Below, one piece after another: positions 50,243-59,312 of a stretch of DNA of 64,000 nucleotides. How positions within the stretch are numbered: the stretch's first letter is position 1; the number at the start of each line of letters is the position of its first letter. The position numbers and the translations under genes were made by a program. Origin of the DNA: Pyronema omphalodes (Eukaryota > Ascomycota > Pezizomycetes > Pezizales > Pyronemataceae). The DNA lies in NCBI GenBank assembly GCA_024516155.1, contig JAJJXM010000056.1, positions 186,001 to 250,000 of the forward strand, read 5' to 3'. The notes under the pieces were generated by a model. That model saw only the letters and a list, made by a program, of their open reading frames with translations, was not told the origin of the DNA and did not search any database.

Positions 50243-50323
50243 CGACGTCGACAGGACTCGAACCTGCGCACGCGAACGTAAGAGATTTCTAATCTCTCTC
50301 CTTAACCACTCGGACACAACGCC
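50243..50323 (-). tRNA. tRNA-Ser (anticodon AGA), intronless
   Basis: An 81-nt class II cloverleaf folds on the minus strand. The acceptor stem GGCGTTG pairs with CGACGTC, using two G-U pairs. The D arm TCC/GGA encloses GAGTGGTTAA. The anticodon stem AGAGA/TCTCT holds loop TTAGAAA, so the anticodon is AGA and decodes UCU. The long variable arm ACG-TTCG-CGT identifies a serine tRNA. The T arm GCAGG-TTCGAGT-CCTGT is intact. The discriminator base is G, as in eukaryotic tRNA-Ser. A T-rich tract follows downstream on the minus strand (about 50229-50236) and could terminate RNA polymerase III. Confidence 0.96.
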
Positions 50324-51100
50324 TTTTATGCATGTCTAGCACAAATACATACTAGATACAATGTTATGTAATTATGCGGGATGGGTATTCGTGTTTTGAT
50401 GGTAAATTTGAAATGGTGGATACTATAGGATATGAGTTTGATTATTTCTTCAGAATCAGATGCTACAGGAGCTATCGAGTGATCTATAGCCAGAGGCCAT
50501 TGGTAAACTTTATACTACACAGTGCACCTAATACTCAACAGCCCTGTACCCAGCAGGAATCGTTACATAATAACAATAGATCAAATAATTAAACGTCACA
50601 GGACGTCATTAAACATTGTTAAACATTGACATTGTTAAACATTGTTAAACTAATTCTGCATTCCTGCGACTTCTAAACTCTTCCACTCTTCACCTATCCA
50701 CTTATTCATTCACTACTTCACTCTTCACTCATCTCCTCAATAACAATCCACGCTCCCCCCCCCCCCCCCCCTCCCATAACAACCCCATTCAATATAACCC
50801 CCAACCAACAAAGAACCAATCACGGCTCATCTAGTTACTAGTTTTACTTAATTACATCATCGTCATCATCATTACTTATTGTTTATTACTTCTGACATTA
50901 AAGTTTGTATTCATAATTCATTAATTGTTCTTGTCTTCTTCCTTTTTCTTCCTCCTCTCCAATGTTCATGCTGCGATAGTACCCCCCCCCCCCCCCTCTC
51001 TCCTCTTCCCGATGAATTTCCACTCCTTCTTTTTCTATTAACAACAAAGCCACACACCCACAGCCACCAGCCACCAGCAGCGTCCTCTTAGTTACACCAA
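50324..51100. other. Spacer between tRNA-Ser and the IRS4-like gene
   Basis: Contains a TTAAACATTG repeat at about 50590-50650 and two C homopolymers. It ends as the 3' UTR of the minus-strand EH-domain gene. No gene is seen. Confidence 0.6.
50755..50996. repeat. Two poly-C runs (16 C and 15 C)
   Basis: Uninterrupted cytosine runs at 50755-50770 and 50982-50996. Confidence 0.9.
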
Positions 51101-53101
51101 TCACCGACTCGGAAGTTTCGGCGGCGTTTTCTGCAGCACCTCTCTTCTTTCCGGTAACGAAGGCGGAGAAGGTTGTGGAAGCGGTGGGGATTTCTGTAGT
51201 ACCGGCCTGGTTGTCTCGCTGCTGTTATTTCTCTGTGGTAATTTCGGCGGGTTTACAGGGGCCGTTGAATTTCCTGGAGCCGATGAGACAGCCGAGACAG
51301 CCGAGTATCCAGATTTCACTGAGCTCCCCAGCGGTTTCATGATAGGTAAAGACTGCGAAGACATCTGCGACGATTCCCTAGCCAACAACGGTGGTGTTTT
51401 CTGCAGGACCTCACGACCTCTTTCCGGAAGCGGCGGGGAGGGTTTTTGTAGTACTGACCCATCTTTTCTTTCGGGTAGGAAGGGTGGGGCTCTGAGAGCT
51501 GGTGGGGTTGATTGCTGGGATAATGCCCGCTGGGGTGGTGAGGTGCGCTGTGATAGTGCTCTTTGCGGGGGGTCGTTTCTTGCTGTTGGTGTTGCTATTG
51601 GTGTCTTCATTCCATCCCCGGTGGTTTGCCCGCCGAGTCCTAGAGGTAGTCTAACGCCCTCCCAAAGTCCTTCGTGAACCCGTTCCGGAACTTTATGGCC
51701 TTTTAACGCCTGGTCTACGAGCCATAAACCTACTACAAACTCTTCTCTGTCCAATGCACCTCTTTTGTTTCTATCCACCAACTCATAAATCCCTTTTAGA
51801 ATCCGAGGTTCTAATCTACTCCGCCCCCATAGCTCTTTGACTTTCAGATTAATCACATCCCCATTGGAGTCTTTGTTCGCGGCAAATAATCCCTCATATC
51901 TCCGTCGCTCTGCTGCTGTAATCACCCAGCGCCAACTGTGTTTATGCGCTTCCCCTAATTGCTTTGTATTCCGGGGTGGGAAGGTAGTTTTCGGCGGCTT
52001 CGGTGTAGGACTGGGAGATCGCTTTGTGTTTGGATCTCTTAATGTCTTTGGCAATGCCGGAAGAGAACGGCGACGACGAGGGGGAGGTGGAGCAGGTGCG
52101 GGAGGTTTGCGGGGGCCGGGGGTGATAGTGCGACTTGGAGCGAGGGAAGCGGCAAGGGTTGCATCCACAGTGGCTGTGCGGGTGCTGACGGAGGAGAAGG
52201 AGGTTCTGCGGGGAAGGATAGAAGTTCCGACCCGACGAGGGGGAGGAGGTGCGGGGGCTTCTTTGGTGGCCTTGGTTTTTGTAGCAAGAGCTGCGGCTGC
52301 TAAAGCGCTGTGTTGTGAGTCTCCAGAGGGCTGGGAGGTGATTGTTGTAATGCTGGGCTTTCGGACTGGTACTGGTGGGGCGATAGAGTCGCTTTGTATG
52401 CGGCGATGAGGGCTTCGACGGGGAGAGGTGGTGCCGGCTCGGGATGGAGAGTTTCGGCGGGATGATGCAGCTGAAGGCGGAGGTGAGAGCTGGGTTGCGA
52501 TCAAGGCGGCGGTTAAGGAGGGGTTATTGGCGGTTGGTTGATGAAGGGAGGAGGAGGGGCGGCGTTCAAACATTGAACGCAGTCTGGAGATGTCATCGAT
52601 TGAGGAGGAGTCCACGGGAGGTGAGAGCTTGCGAGGTATGTCTTCGGCATGAGATTTAGATAGAGGAGGAGGAAGTTTTGTAGATTTTGTGATTTTATTC
52701 GAGTTTGTATTTGCATCGTCACCTGCGACATCTCCTACAAGGCCTCCTGGACCTTCGTTTGGGTCGTCGCTGGATTCTTGAAAGAGCTTACGACGAAGCT
52801 GTACTGAAGGGCCTTGTGTAGCCTCCTGTTGAGGACTCCTGGTAGGGCTCGACTGTGCGAATACAACCGAAGTGGCCATGTTGGAGGGCGATTGTGTTAT
52901 TGATTTTGGTGTCGCGGGGAGACTTGGCTTCCTTCTATGTGGCGGAGGTGAAAGGGGATCCGAAGCTCTGGTGACGTCCGTTTGCGGCTGTTTCTGGGCA
53001 CGCTGCTTCGTCGGCTGGGCTGGAAGCTTCCCACCACCAAAGCTTATTACAGCCGCGCGAAGAGCTGCAGAGTCGGCCGTCACTGTTGTTTGCGCTGGCA
53101 T
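51101..53101 (-). CDS. IRS4: IRS4/TAX4-like EH-domain protein
   Basis: Single exon, 666 aa. In yeast, Irs4 and its paralog Tax4 activate the inositol 5-phosphatase Inp51, lowering PI(4,5)P2 and damping cell-integrity signalling; that role is inferred here from homology. The EH domain lies at about 390-485: WRWVITAAERRRYEGLF, then WGRSRLEPRILKGIYELVD, an EF-hand-like loop (DRNKRGALDREEF, 443-455) and VVGLWLVDQALKGHKVP. The rest is Pro/Ser/Arg-rich and probably disordered, with polyproline stretches such as APAPPPPRR. The N-terminus (ADSAALRAAVISF) matches the 'ALRAA' motif found in fungal members. Unlike yeast Irs4, where EH is nearly terminal, about 180 residues follow, with repeated VLQKxPP motifs. 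It is divergent from DNA ligase IV across a 757-bp promoter. Confidence 0.88.
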   Translation of the reverse strand: MPAQTTVTADSAALRAAVISFGGGKLPAQPTKQRAQKQPQTDVTRASDPLSPPPHRRKPSLPATPKSITQSPSNMATSVVFAQSSPTRSPQQEATQGPSVQLRRKLFQESSDDPNEGPGGLVGDVAGDDANTNSNKITKSTKLPPPLSKSHAEDIPRKLSPPVDSSSIDDISRLRSMFERRPSSSLHQPTANNPSLTAALIATQLSPPPSAASSRRNSPSRAGTTSPRRSPHRRIQSDSIAPPVPVRKPSITTITSQPSGDSQHSALAAAALATKTKATKEAPAPPPPRRVGTSILPRRTSFSSVSTRTATVDATLAASLAPSRTITPGPRKPPAPAPPPPRRRRSLPALPKTLRDPNTKRSPSPTPKPPKTTFPPRNTKQLGEAHKHSWRWVITAAERRRYEGLFAANKDSNGDVINLKVKELWGRSRLEPRILKGIYELVDRNKRGALDREEFVVGLWLVDQALKGHKVPERVHEGLWEGVRLPLGLGGQTTGDGMKTPIATPTARNDPPQRALSQRTSPPQRALSQQSTPPALRAPPFLPERKDGSVLQKPSPPLPERGREVLQKTPPLLARESSQMSSQSLPIMKPLGSSVKSGYSAVSAVSSAPGNSTAPVNPPKLPQRNNSSETTRPVLQKSPPLPQPSPPSLPERREVLQKTPPKLPSR

Positions 53102-53858
53102 TTGTTTAGCAGATCTTTATGCATAGAAAGGAGCGGATGAAACGAAACAAAATGGAAGGAACGAATAATAAGTTTTTGTGAAGAAGATCTTAATTGGTTT
53201 GGTTTGTGACGAGTGGAGTATTTAACAGGCCAGGTGATGCTAATAATACCTTTTACAGCTAACGGTTTCCCGAAGACGCGACTTTGACGAAGTCCGATGA
53301 GATGCAAATAGCGTGACAGAGATTGGAAGCGAGAAACCCGAGACAGAAAATGTCTTGTCTTGGATCTGTGTAAATTCAAAGACCAGCCAATGGGGATCTT
53401 TTGACAAGGAGAGTTGAACAGGAGACGGTAAGCCCACAGTCCGGCGATACGATGAGTTAGCCACTCGGAGTGAAATTTCACCGGACCCGAAACGGAGTGG
53501 GTGACGGTGGCCGTATTTGCCGAACGAAACGTCCAGGGGCAATATCAGAAACGAACTTCACTCACGCAGTATGCTGGCCAATATTTTTTGTCTTTAGCAA
53601 TGGGATATTTCGTTTCTGGAGATATGCAGCAAATATAGATCATAGTCCAAAATACAGCTCTGTTAAAATTAATATCAAAACCGTAATTAAGTTACACGAA
53701 AAGTTTCCACACGTGACTACTCAACGCGATGCGTCATCACTCAACCCGACGCGTCTCCTCTCTACGCGTCTCCATCACGCGTTTCCTCCCACTCGTCATC
53801 TCTCACTCATTTTCCCACCAGATAACCATTTTTACCACTCGTGTGCGCTGTATAAACC
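53102..53858. promoter_or_regulatory. Divergent promoter region, IRS4-like gene / DNA ligase IV
   Basis: The 757 bp between the two start codons must carry both promoters. The ligase-proximal side holds the ACGCGT cluster listed next. A TATAAA lies immediately before the ligase start codon (about 53850), too close to act as a normal TATA box. Confidence 0.6.
53749..53782 (+). promoter_or_regulatory. Three MluI cell-cycle boxes (ACGCGT)
   Basis: Exact ACGCGT hexamers at 53749-53754, 53764-53769 and 53777-53782, spaced 13-15 bp, lie 77-110 bp upstream of the DNA ligase IV start. ACGCGT is the binding core of the MBF (Mbp1-Swi6) complex that drives G1/S genes. A near match (ACGCGATGCGT) lies at about 53724-53734. 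Sites are read directly; their use is inferred. Confidence 0.7.
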
Positions 53859-56800
53859 ATGGCCGACTTCAACGAAGTCAATGAAAGGCCAGAAGGTGTC
53901 AAAGCTGCCGAACCTATCTTTTCTGCCCCTCGCCTCAGCGAAGCCGAGCACGAACTTGCCTACCCCAACCGTCCCATCAATACAAAGCCCACACCTCCCT
54001 TCCATATACTACATACTGAACTCTTTGAACCACTTTTGAATAATAAAAAAAAGAAGCCTGGTACTGGTCTTAGGGGGAATAGAGAATTAAAACCTCACGA
54101 GGCTAGGAGGAATATTATTGATGCGTTTATTTCGAAATGGAGGAAGGATGTGGGTGATGATTTATTTCCTGCTTTTAGGTTGATATTGTGTGAGAGGGAT
54201 AGGGATAGGAATGTGTAAGTTGTTTTTTTGTTTTTGGTAAGATTGGAAATGAGAATGGGGAGAATTATATAGGGAATATCATGTGCAAAGGACTAGACTA
54301 ACTGTTGGGGATGGGAGGATAGGTATAACCTCAAGGAACAGAAAATCGGAAGACTTCTGGTAAAGGTGATGAATATAACCAAAGATAGCGAAGATGGATA
54401 CGCATTACGCCACTGGAAAGAGCCCGGATCCTGGGTATCAAGCGCAGGAGATTTCGCACTCCGCTGCTATGGTGTGTATCAAATCCCCTATTTCTTCTTT
54501 ATATCCATTCATCTATTTCTAATACCCAAATAGAGGTTATCAAAAAGCGTCCCCTACGAACTCTTCCCGGTACTCTCACCATAACCGAAGTCAACGAACT
54601 CCTAGACCAACTCGCCAACACCACCTCCGACGAATCCCAACTCCAACTCTTCACAAAATTCTACACCTTAATGTCGCCTATTGAGTTAATGTGGATAATC
54701 CGTATCATCCTAAAACAAATGAAGATCTCTGCCACGGAAAAAACATTCTTCGATTGTTTCCATCCAGACGCCGAATCATTATTTTCCATCTCCTCATCAT
54801 TACGCCGTGTCTGCTGGGAACTTTATGACCCGTCTATTCGTCTTGAAGACCACAGCAAGGGCGTGGTTCTCAATTCCTGTTTCCAGCCACAGTTAGCCAA
54901 CTTCCCCAAAAAATCCTTCTCGGCCATTATCGACTCCATGCCAACACCCTTCTGGATTGAAGAAAAGCTAGACGGAGAACGTATGCAACTCCACTACTCC
55001 AACGGCACCCTAAAATGGTGGTCCCGAAAAGCAAAAGACTACACCCATCTCTACGGCTCCTGTTTATCCGACGGTGCTGTAGCGCAGTTTATTAAAGAAG
55101 CCTTTGATCCGGCTGTCGTAAACTGTATCCTGGATGGTGAAATGATTACCTGGGATCCTGTTCTGGATTGTATGGTCGCTTTTGGAACGCTGAAAACTGC
55201 CGCGATTGAACAATGCAATAACCCGGGTAATGAAAATATCTACCGACCTATATTCAGAGTTTTCGATATCTTGTTCTTGAATAACAAATCCCTGCTTTCT
55301 TATACCCTTAGCGAACGATACCGAGCTCTGGAAAGGATCCTACATCCTATACACCGCCGTATTGAGATTCATACCCACATAGAAGCTACTAGTACAGAGG
55401 AAATCGAATCATCCCTCCGAAAAGTAATCGCCAGCTCATCCGAGGGATTAGTAATCAAATCCCCAGTTTCCAGCTACAACCTAAACTCACGAACAGACGC
55501 CTGGATCAAGGTTAAGCCAGAATATATGGCGGAATTCGGAGAGAGTTTAGATTTATTAGTGATTGGAGGTTATTGGGGAAGTGGACATAGAAGTAATACT
55601 TTGTCATCTTTCCTTTGCGGTCTAAGAGTTGATGGGAATTATCTTACCGATATCGACAACGGTAACAACAACAATAATGAAAACGATAACAACAACAAAA
55701 ACCATCGAATGAAATTCTGGAGTTTCTGTCGAGTGGGCGGTGGTTTCACGGCCGGCGACTACCAGCATATTACCCACCTAACCCAAGACTCTTGGATTCC
55801 CTGGGGTCAAACTACTAGTAACTATAAAACCCATAAACAATATTTCCAACTCGGGGGTGGAGAAAAGGAATTCGAAAAACCTAATGTTTGGATACATCCT
55901 GAAAAAAGCTTCGTTATAGAAGTTAAAGCTGCAGAGGTTATAGAGTCGGGACAGTATCGAGTCCCGTATACCCTTAGGTTTCCGAGGTTTAAAAGGATTA
56001 GAGAGGATAAGAATTGGGAAACTGCCCTCGGAGTTCAGGAGTTTGAAATGTTGAGACGGGAGCTGAAGGATAGGGGGAAAGAGACGGAGATGGTGATGGA
56101 GAAACGAAGGGCTGCGAGGAAGAGGGTTAAGAGGGAGTTTAGAGTTGTTGGAGATGATAATGCGGTGGATGATGGGGGTGATAAAGATGCTGATGAGGTT
56201 CCCAAGTTTGCACCGATTCCTAAGCGGGATACACAACAGGCGGAGCAACTCGAGCAAAATGCAGCGGAAAAGGTGAAGAAGCAGAAACAGCAAAAACAAA
56301 AACACCCCAAAAAACCATTATTCTCAGGCCTAAACTTTTGGGTCATCACCGAATCGGCAACAAAACACCACGGTAAAAAAATCAGCAAACCGGCGCTAGA
56401 ATCACTTATCAAAGCCAATGGCGGTACGATATACCAATCCGAAACTGCAGCTTCGGGGATAATATGTATTGGAGACCGAAACCTGGTGAAAGTTGCTGCT
56501 TTGATAAAAACGGGAAAACGCGATATTGTTAAGACGCAATGGGTACTGGATTGTATTGCGCAGAATGAAATATTGGACCAGCATAAAGAAGACGATGTCG
56601 AAGACGAAGACGGAGTTGAGGGTTACAGTGCAGATGGAAAGCATGAACAAACCCCCTTCCTACTCCCCCTAGAACCCAACCGTCACCTCTTCTTCGCCAT
56701 CCCAGAAACACAGCAAAAATCCATTCAAAACACTGATGAATATGGGGATAGCTATTACCGCTCCATCACCTCCTCTGAGCTAGGGTCATTACTATCCTCC

Positions 56801-57211
56801 ATGACTCCCCTTGATCCCTCTCTATCACCAATATCAGCAGTAGCGATTCGAGACACCATAGAACTCGAAATGGAGGTCACGAACGGCGGCTCTGGGATAC
56901 GGGAAATGCCAGGATGGATTTTTAAAGGATGTCGTATCTTTTTTATTTTTGTTAAAGACCAAGAGGAGCATGATTATCAAATTCTGAAGAATTTAGTTGA
57001 GTTTGGGGGTGGAGAAAAGGTAGACGAGTTTTCGGGAAGGGAGGGCATAAGTCATGTTGTGGTGCTGGATGGTGTAGAGAAGGAGATGGTGAAAGGGTTG
57101 AGGAACAGGGTAGCGGAGTGGGAGAGAGTGCCGAGGTTTGTTAAGGAGGAGTGGGTGAGGGAGTGTTTTGGGGCTTTGACTAGAGTTGATGAGGAGAGGT
57201 TTTTGGCTTAG
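53859..57211 (+). CDS. LIG4: DNA ligase IV (NHEJ)
   Basis: ATP-dependent nuclear ligase that seals double-strand breaks in non-homologous end joining with Lif1/XRCC4. Exons are 53859-54214, 54323-54471 and 54534-57211 (introns 108 and 62 bp), giving 1060 aa. The N-terminal DNA-binding domain spans about 40-270. The adenylation domain holds the catalytic motif EEKLDGER with lysine 313, followed by ILDGEMITW (motif III), SSEGLVIKSP (motif IV) and DAWIKVKPEY (motif V). The OB-fold follows and is interrupted by an Asn-rich insertion at about 544-562. The tail has a Lys/Gln-rich linker, BRCT1 (about 763-850, with TQWVLDCI) and BRCT2 (about 962-1058, with EEWVRECF), which together with the linker make the Lif1-binding module. 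Somewhat longer than many fungal homologs. The ATG lies in an ideal context (AAACCATGG). Confidence 0.97.
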
Positions 57212-57788
57212 CTAGGAGTGATGGATGAGGTATCGTACTATGTGGATTGGATATCTTTATGTGTGGATGGTAAAACTACAAGGTATGACTTTGATCAAGG
57301 CTCTGTCGTAGATTCTTTCGTAATTTTTGTTGCAGAATGAGTTCTAGGTGCCAGTTTGAACATTTATATGTCGAATCATAGTTGATCACTCGATGTTTAT
57401 GGCAGTTATTGAGGCGCAGTAATAAGATGCTGGTTGTTACTGATGCAAACTTTTCACCCATCTCGTGTATTCAGAGTTTATTTCGACCCCATATTGTAAC
57501 GATTTCTATCTTTTTTTTTTCTCTTAAATTGAGCTCTCCTGCTGGACTTTTCCTTTCTTCTTCTTACACCTACACCAGAGACACGACGTTCAACTTCTTC
57601 GAGCTTCATTTCTCTACACTTCTTTCCCTCTGCACTCTTTTACTCTTTCTTCTTTACGCATACGATACTACAGTTATATACTCTCGATTTATCACACATA
57701 TAACTCTATCTACCAACGAAAAGCTACAACAATCGCGACCCTCAGTTTACGATAATTCGCATCACCACTAATCAGCACAACATCCACA
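57212..57788. other. Spacer between DNA ligase IV and paralog B
   Basis: 3' UTR of the ligase, then pyrimidine-rich DNA (57510-57660) typical of the promoter and leader of paralog B. No gene is seen. Confidence 0.55.
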
Positions 57789-59312
57789 ATGTCGCTGAAC
57801 AAGGTCCACTCATTCGTTAGCTACCAGCTTGACGTCCGCAGTTCTTCCCTGCCTGATGTCCGTGCGGATGCGCCTTCCCCTACACCTGAGGAGGAAACAT
57901 CAATGCATGTATCCTTCACGCCCGGCACCAAATCCCCCGCACCATCACCCGCCAAAGTCTCAGAATCTGCAGTCGGACAAAAATCGTTCCCCAGATCCGC
58001 AACTGGTATTAAAGCCCCGCGTTCCTCATCTCGAAGCAGCGGTCGCAAACTTCAAGTTGCTCCACCTGTTCCCGCCCTCCCCCATAAATCCAACACCAAG
58101 CGCGGCCGCTCCACTCTTCCGAAATATTCAGACGGATGTGAACCTCTTCAAGGTCCAACTGGACATCCAGCTTTACTTACTCCCAATGCGGACTACTATC
58201 GCATGGAGCGACCCCGTCCTGCTCGTCGCGAATCTAGAGCAACACGACCATCGAACGGGCCCAACTATACTTACGAGTATGAGCGTGGACGTGGATATGG
58301 AGCTGCGCCTATTTCGCAGCTTCCAAAGCTTCCCGAAATCCACAATACACCTGTATTTGCGGGAACTGAATTCGACGAAGAACGCGAGAGAGGATCAGCT
58401 TTCCTCAGCTCAAAGAATATCCGAAATGCTCCTGCATCTTCTGGAAAAGGCCCTAAGCAGTGGGTTGATATCGAGATTGCACCTGCAAATGGCGTCAGCT
58501 CTGAGGGTATTGAACTTCAAACCCTCTCAGCTTCTGGTCATGGATGCACTCATCCGACCGATTCTTCACGCGATTGTCACCCAGATGGGCCTCATCACTT
58601 TCGCGCAAACCACAAGCCATCATTGACTTCCCTTCTGATTGCGACTGGGTTGGATAAGTCTCAGAAAACGAAGCACAAACCTTCGTTTGGCTCTCTTTTG
58701 TCCACCGTGGACCATAAGCCCTCTGAGGCTTCTCTCAACAGCCACCTGGCCGTTAACGATGCCTCCGTTGAGAAGAAAAGCTCAACCCGCAGTCTCCGCG
58801 GTATCCTCAAGCCTGCTGCCTCCTCGCAGGTGAACGTTTGGCCTTCTTCCTTCAGCCCCAACACACCCGGCGAATCTCTTCGCAAGTGTCCGTTTATCAA
58901 CAGCCACTTGCAACTGAGTACCCACTTCGGACAGCTTTCCCGGGACATCTTGACCTCGTTGCATCAGCTCAGAAAGCAGATTGCAACAATGACGCCGTCT
59001 TCCGCGCAGAGGTATGCCTCTTTCAACCGGTTGAACCAGTACAAGATGGATCTCAACCGGTTGGTTGCTGGAGTGGATGATCTTGGGGAGTCTTTGGAAT
59101 CTCTGGTGAGGGAGAACCGCTTGTTTGGTCAGCCCGAAAGGGTTAAGTGGGCTATGGTCCACAATATGGAAGAGCTAGAACAGGCTACTAGGGAGGCGAG
59201 AAGACTCTGGGAGGAGGTGAGAGTGGAGTGGGAGGAGATGGCGGCTGGTGGTGCCAGGTCTCGCGGCTGGTGGGGCTGGATACCTGGCATGGACTGCTGC
59301 TGGGGATTGTAA
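57789..59312 (+). CDS. Uncharacterised protein, paralog B of an in-window pair
   Basis: Single exon, 507 aa, start in a good context (CATCCACAATGTCG). Not recognised as a named family. It shares the order of landmarks of the protein at 47024-48406: MHVSFTPGTKSP (39-50), APRSSSRS (76-83), PPVPALP (92-98), GPTGHPALL (122-130), YYRMERPRP (136-144), LPEIHNTPVFAGT (181-193), LTSLLIATG (about 285), TPSSAQRYASFNRL (about 398-411), ESLVRENRL, WEEMAAGGAR (about 482-491) and GWWGWIPGMDCCWGL at the end. The N-terminal 370 residues are Ser/Pro/Arg-rich and likely disordered. Residues about 370-490 form the conserved helical module, predicted as coiled coil. Codon use looks more GC-balanced and less repeat-laden than in paralog A, suggesting stronger selection here. 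Possible roles (scaffold, septum or membrane-edge adaptor) are guesses. Confidence 0.75.
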   Translation: MSLNKVHSFVSYQLDVRSSSLPDVRADAPSPTPEEETSMHVSFTPGTKSPAPSPAKVSESAVGQKSFPRSATGIKAPRSSSRSSGRKLQVAPPVPALPHKSNTKRGRSTLPKYSDGCEPLQGPTGHPALLTPNADYYRMERPRPARRESRATRPSNGPNYTYEYERGRGYGAAPISQLPKLPEIHNTPVFAGTEFDEERERGSAFLSSKNIRNAPASSGKGPKQWVDIEIAPANGVSSEGIELQTLSASGHGCTHPTDSSRDCHPDGPHHFRANHKPSLTSLLIATGLDKSQKTKHKPSFGSLLSTVDHKPSEASLNSHLAVNDASVEKKSSTRSLRGILKPAASSQVNVWPSSFSPNTPGESLRKCPFINSHLQLSTHFGQLSRDILTSLHQLRKQIATMTPSSAQRYASFNRLNQYKMDLNRLVAGVDDLGESLESLVRENRLFGQPERVKWAMVHNMEELEQATREARRLWEEVRVEWEEMAAGGARSRGWWGWIPGMDCCWGL

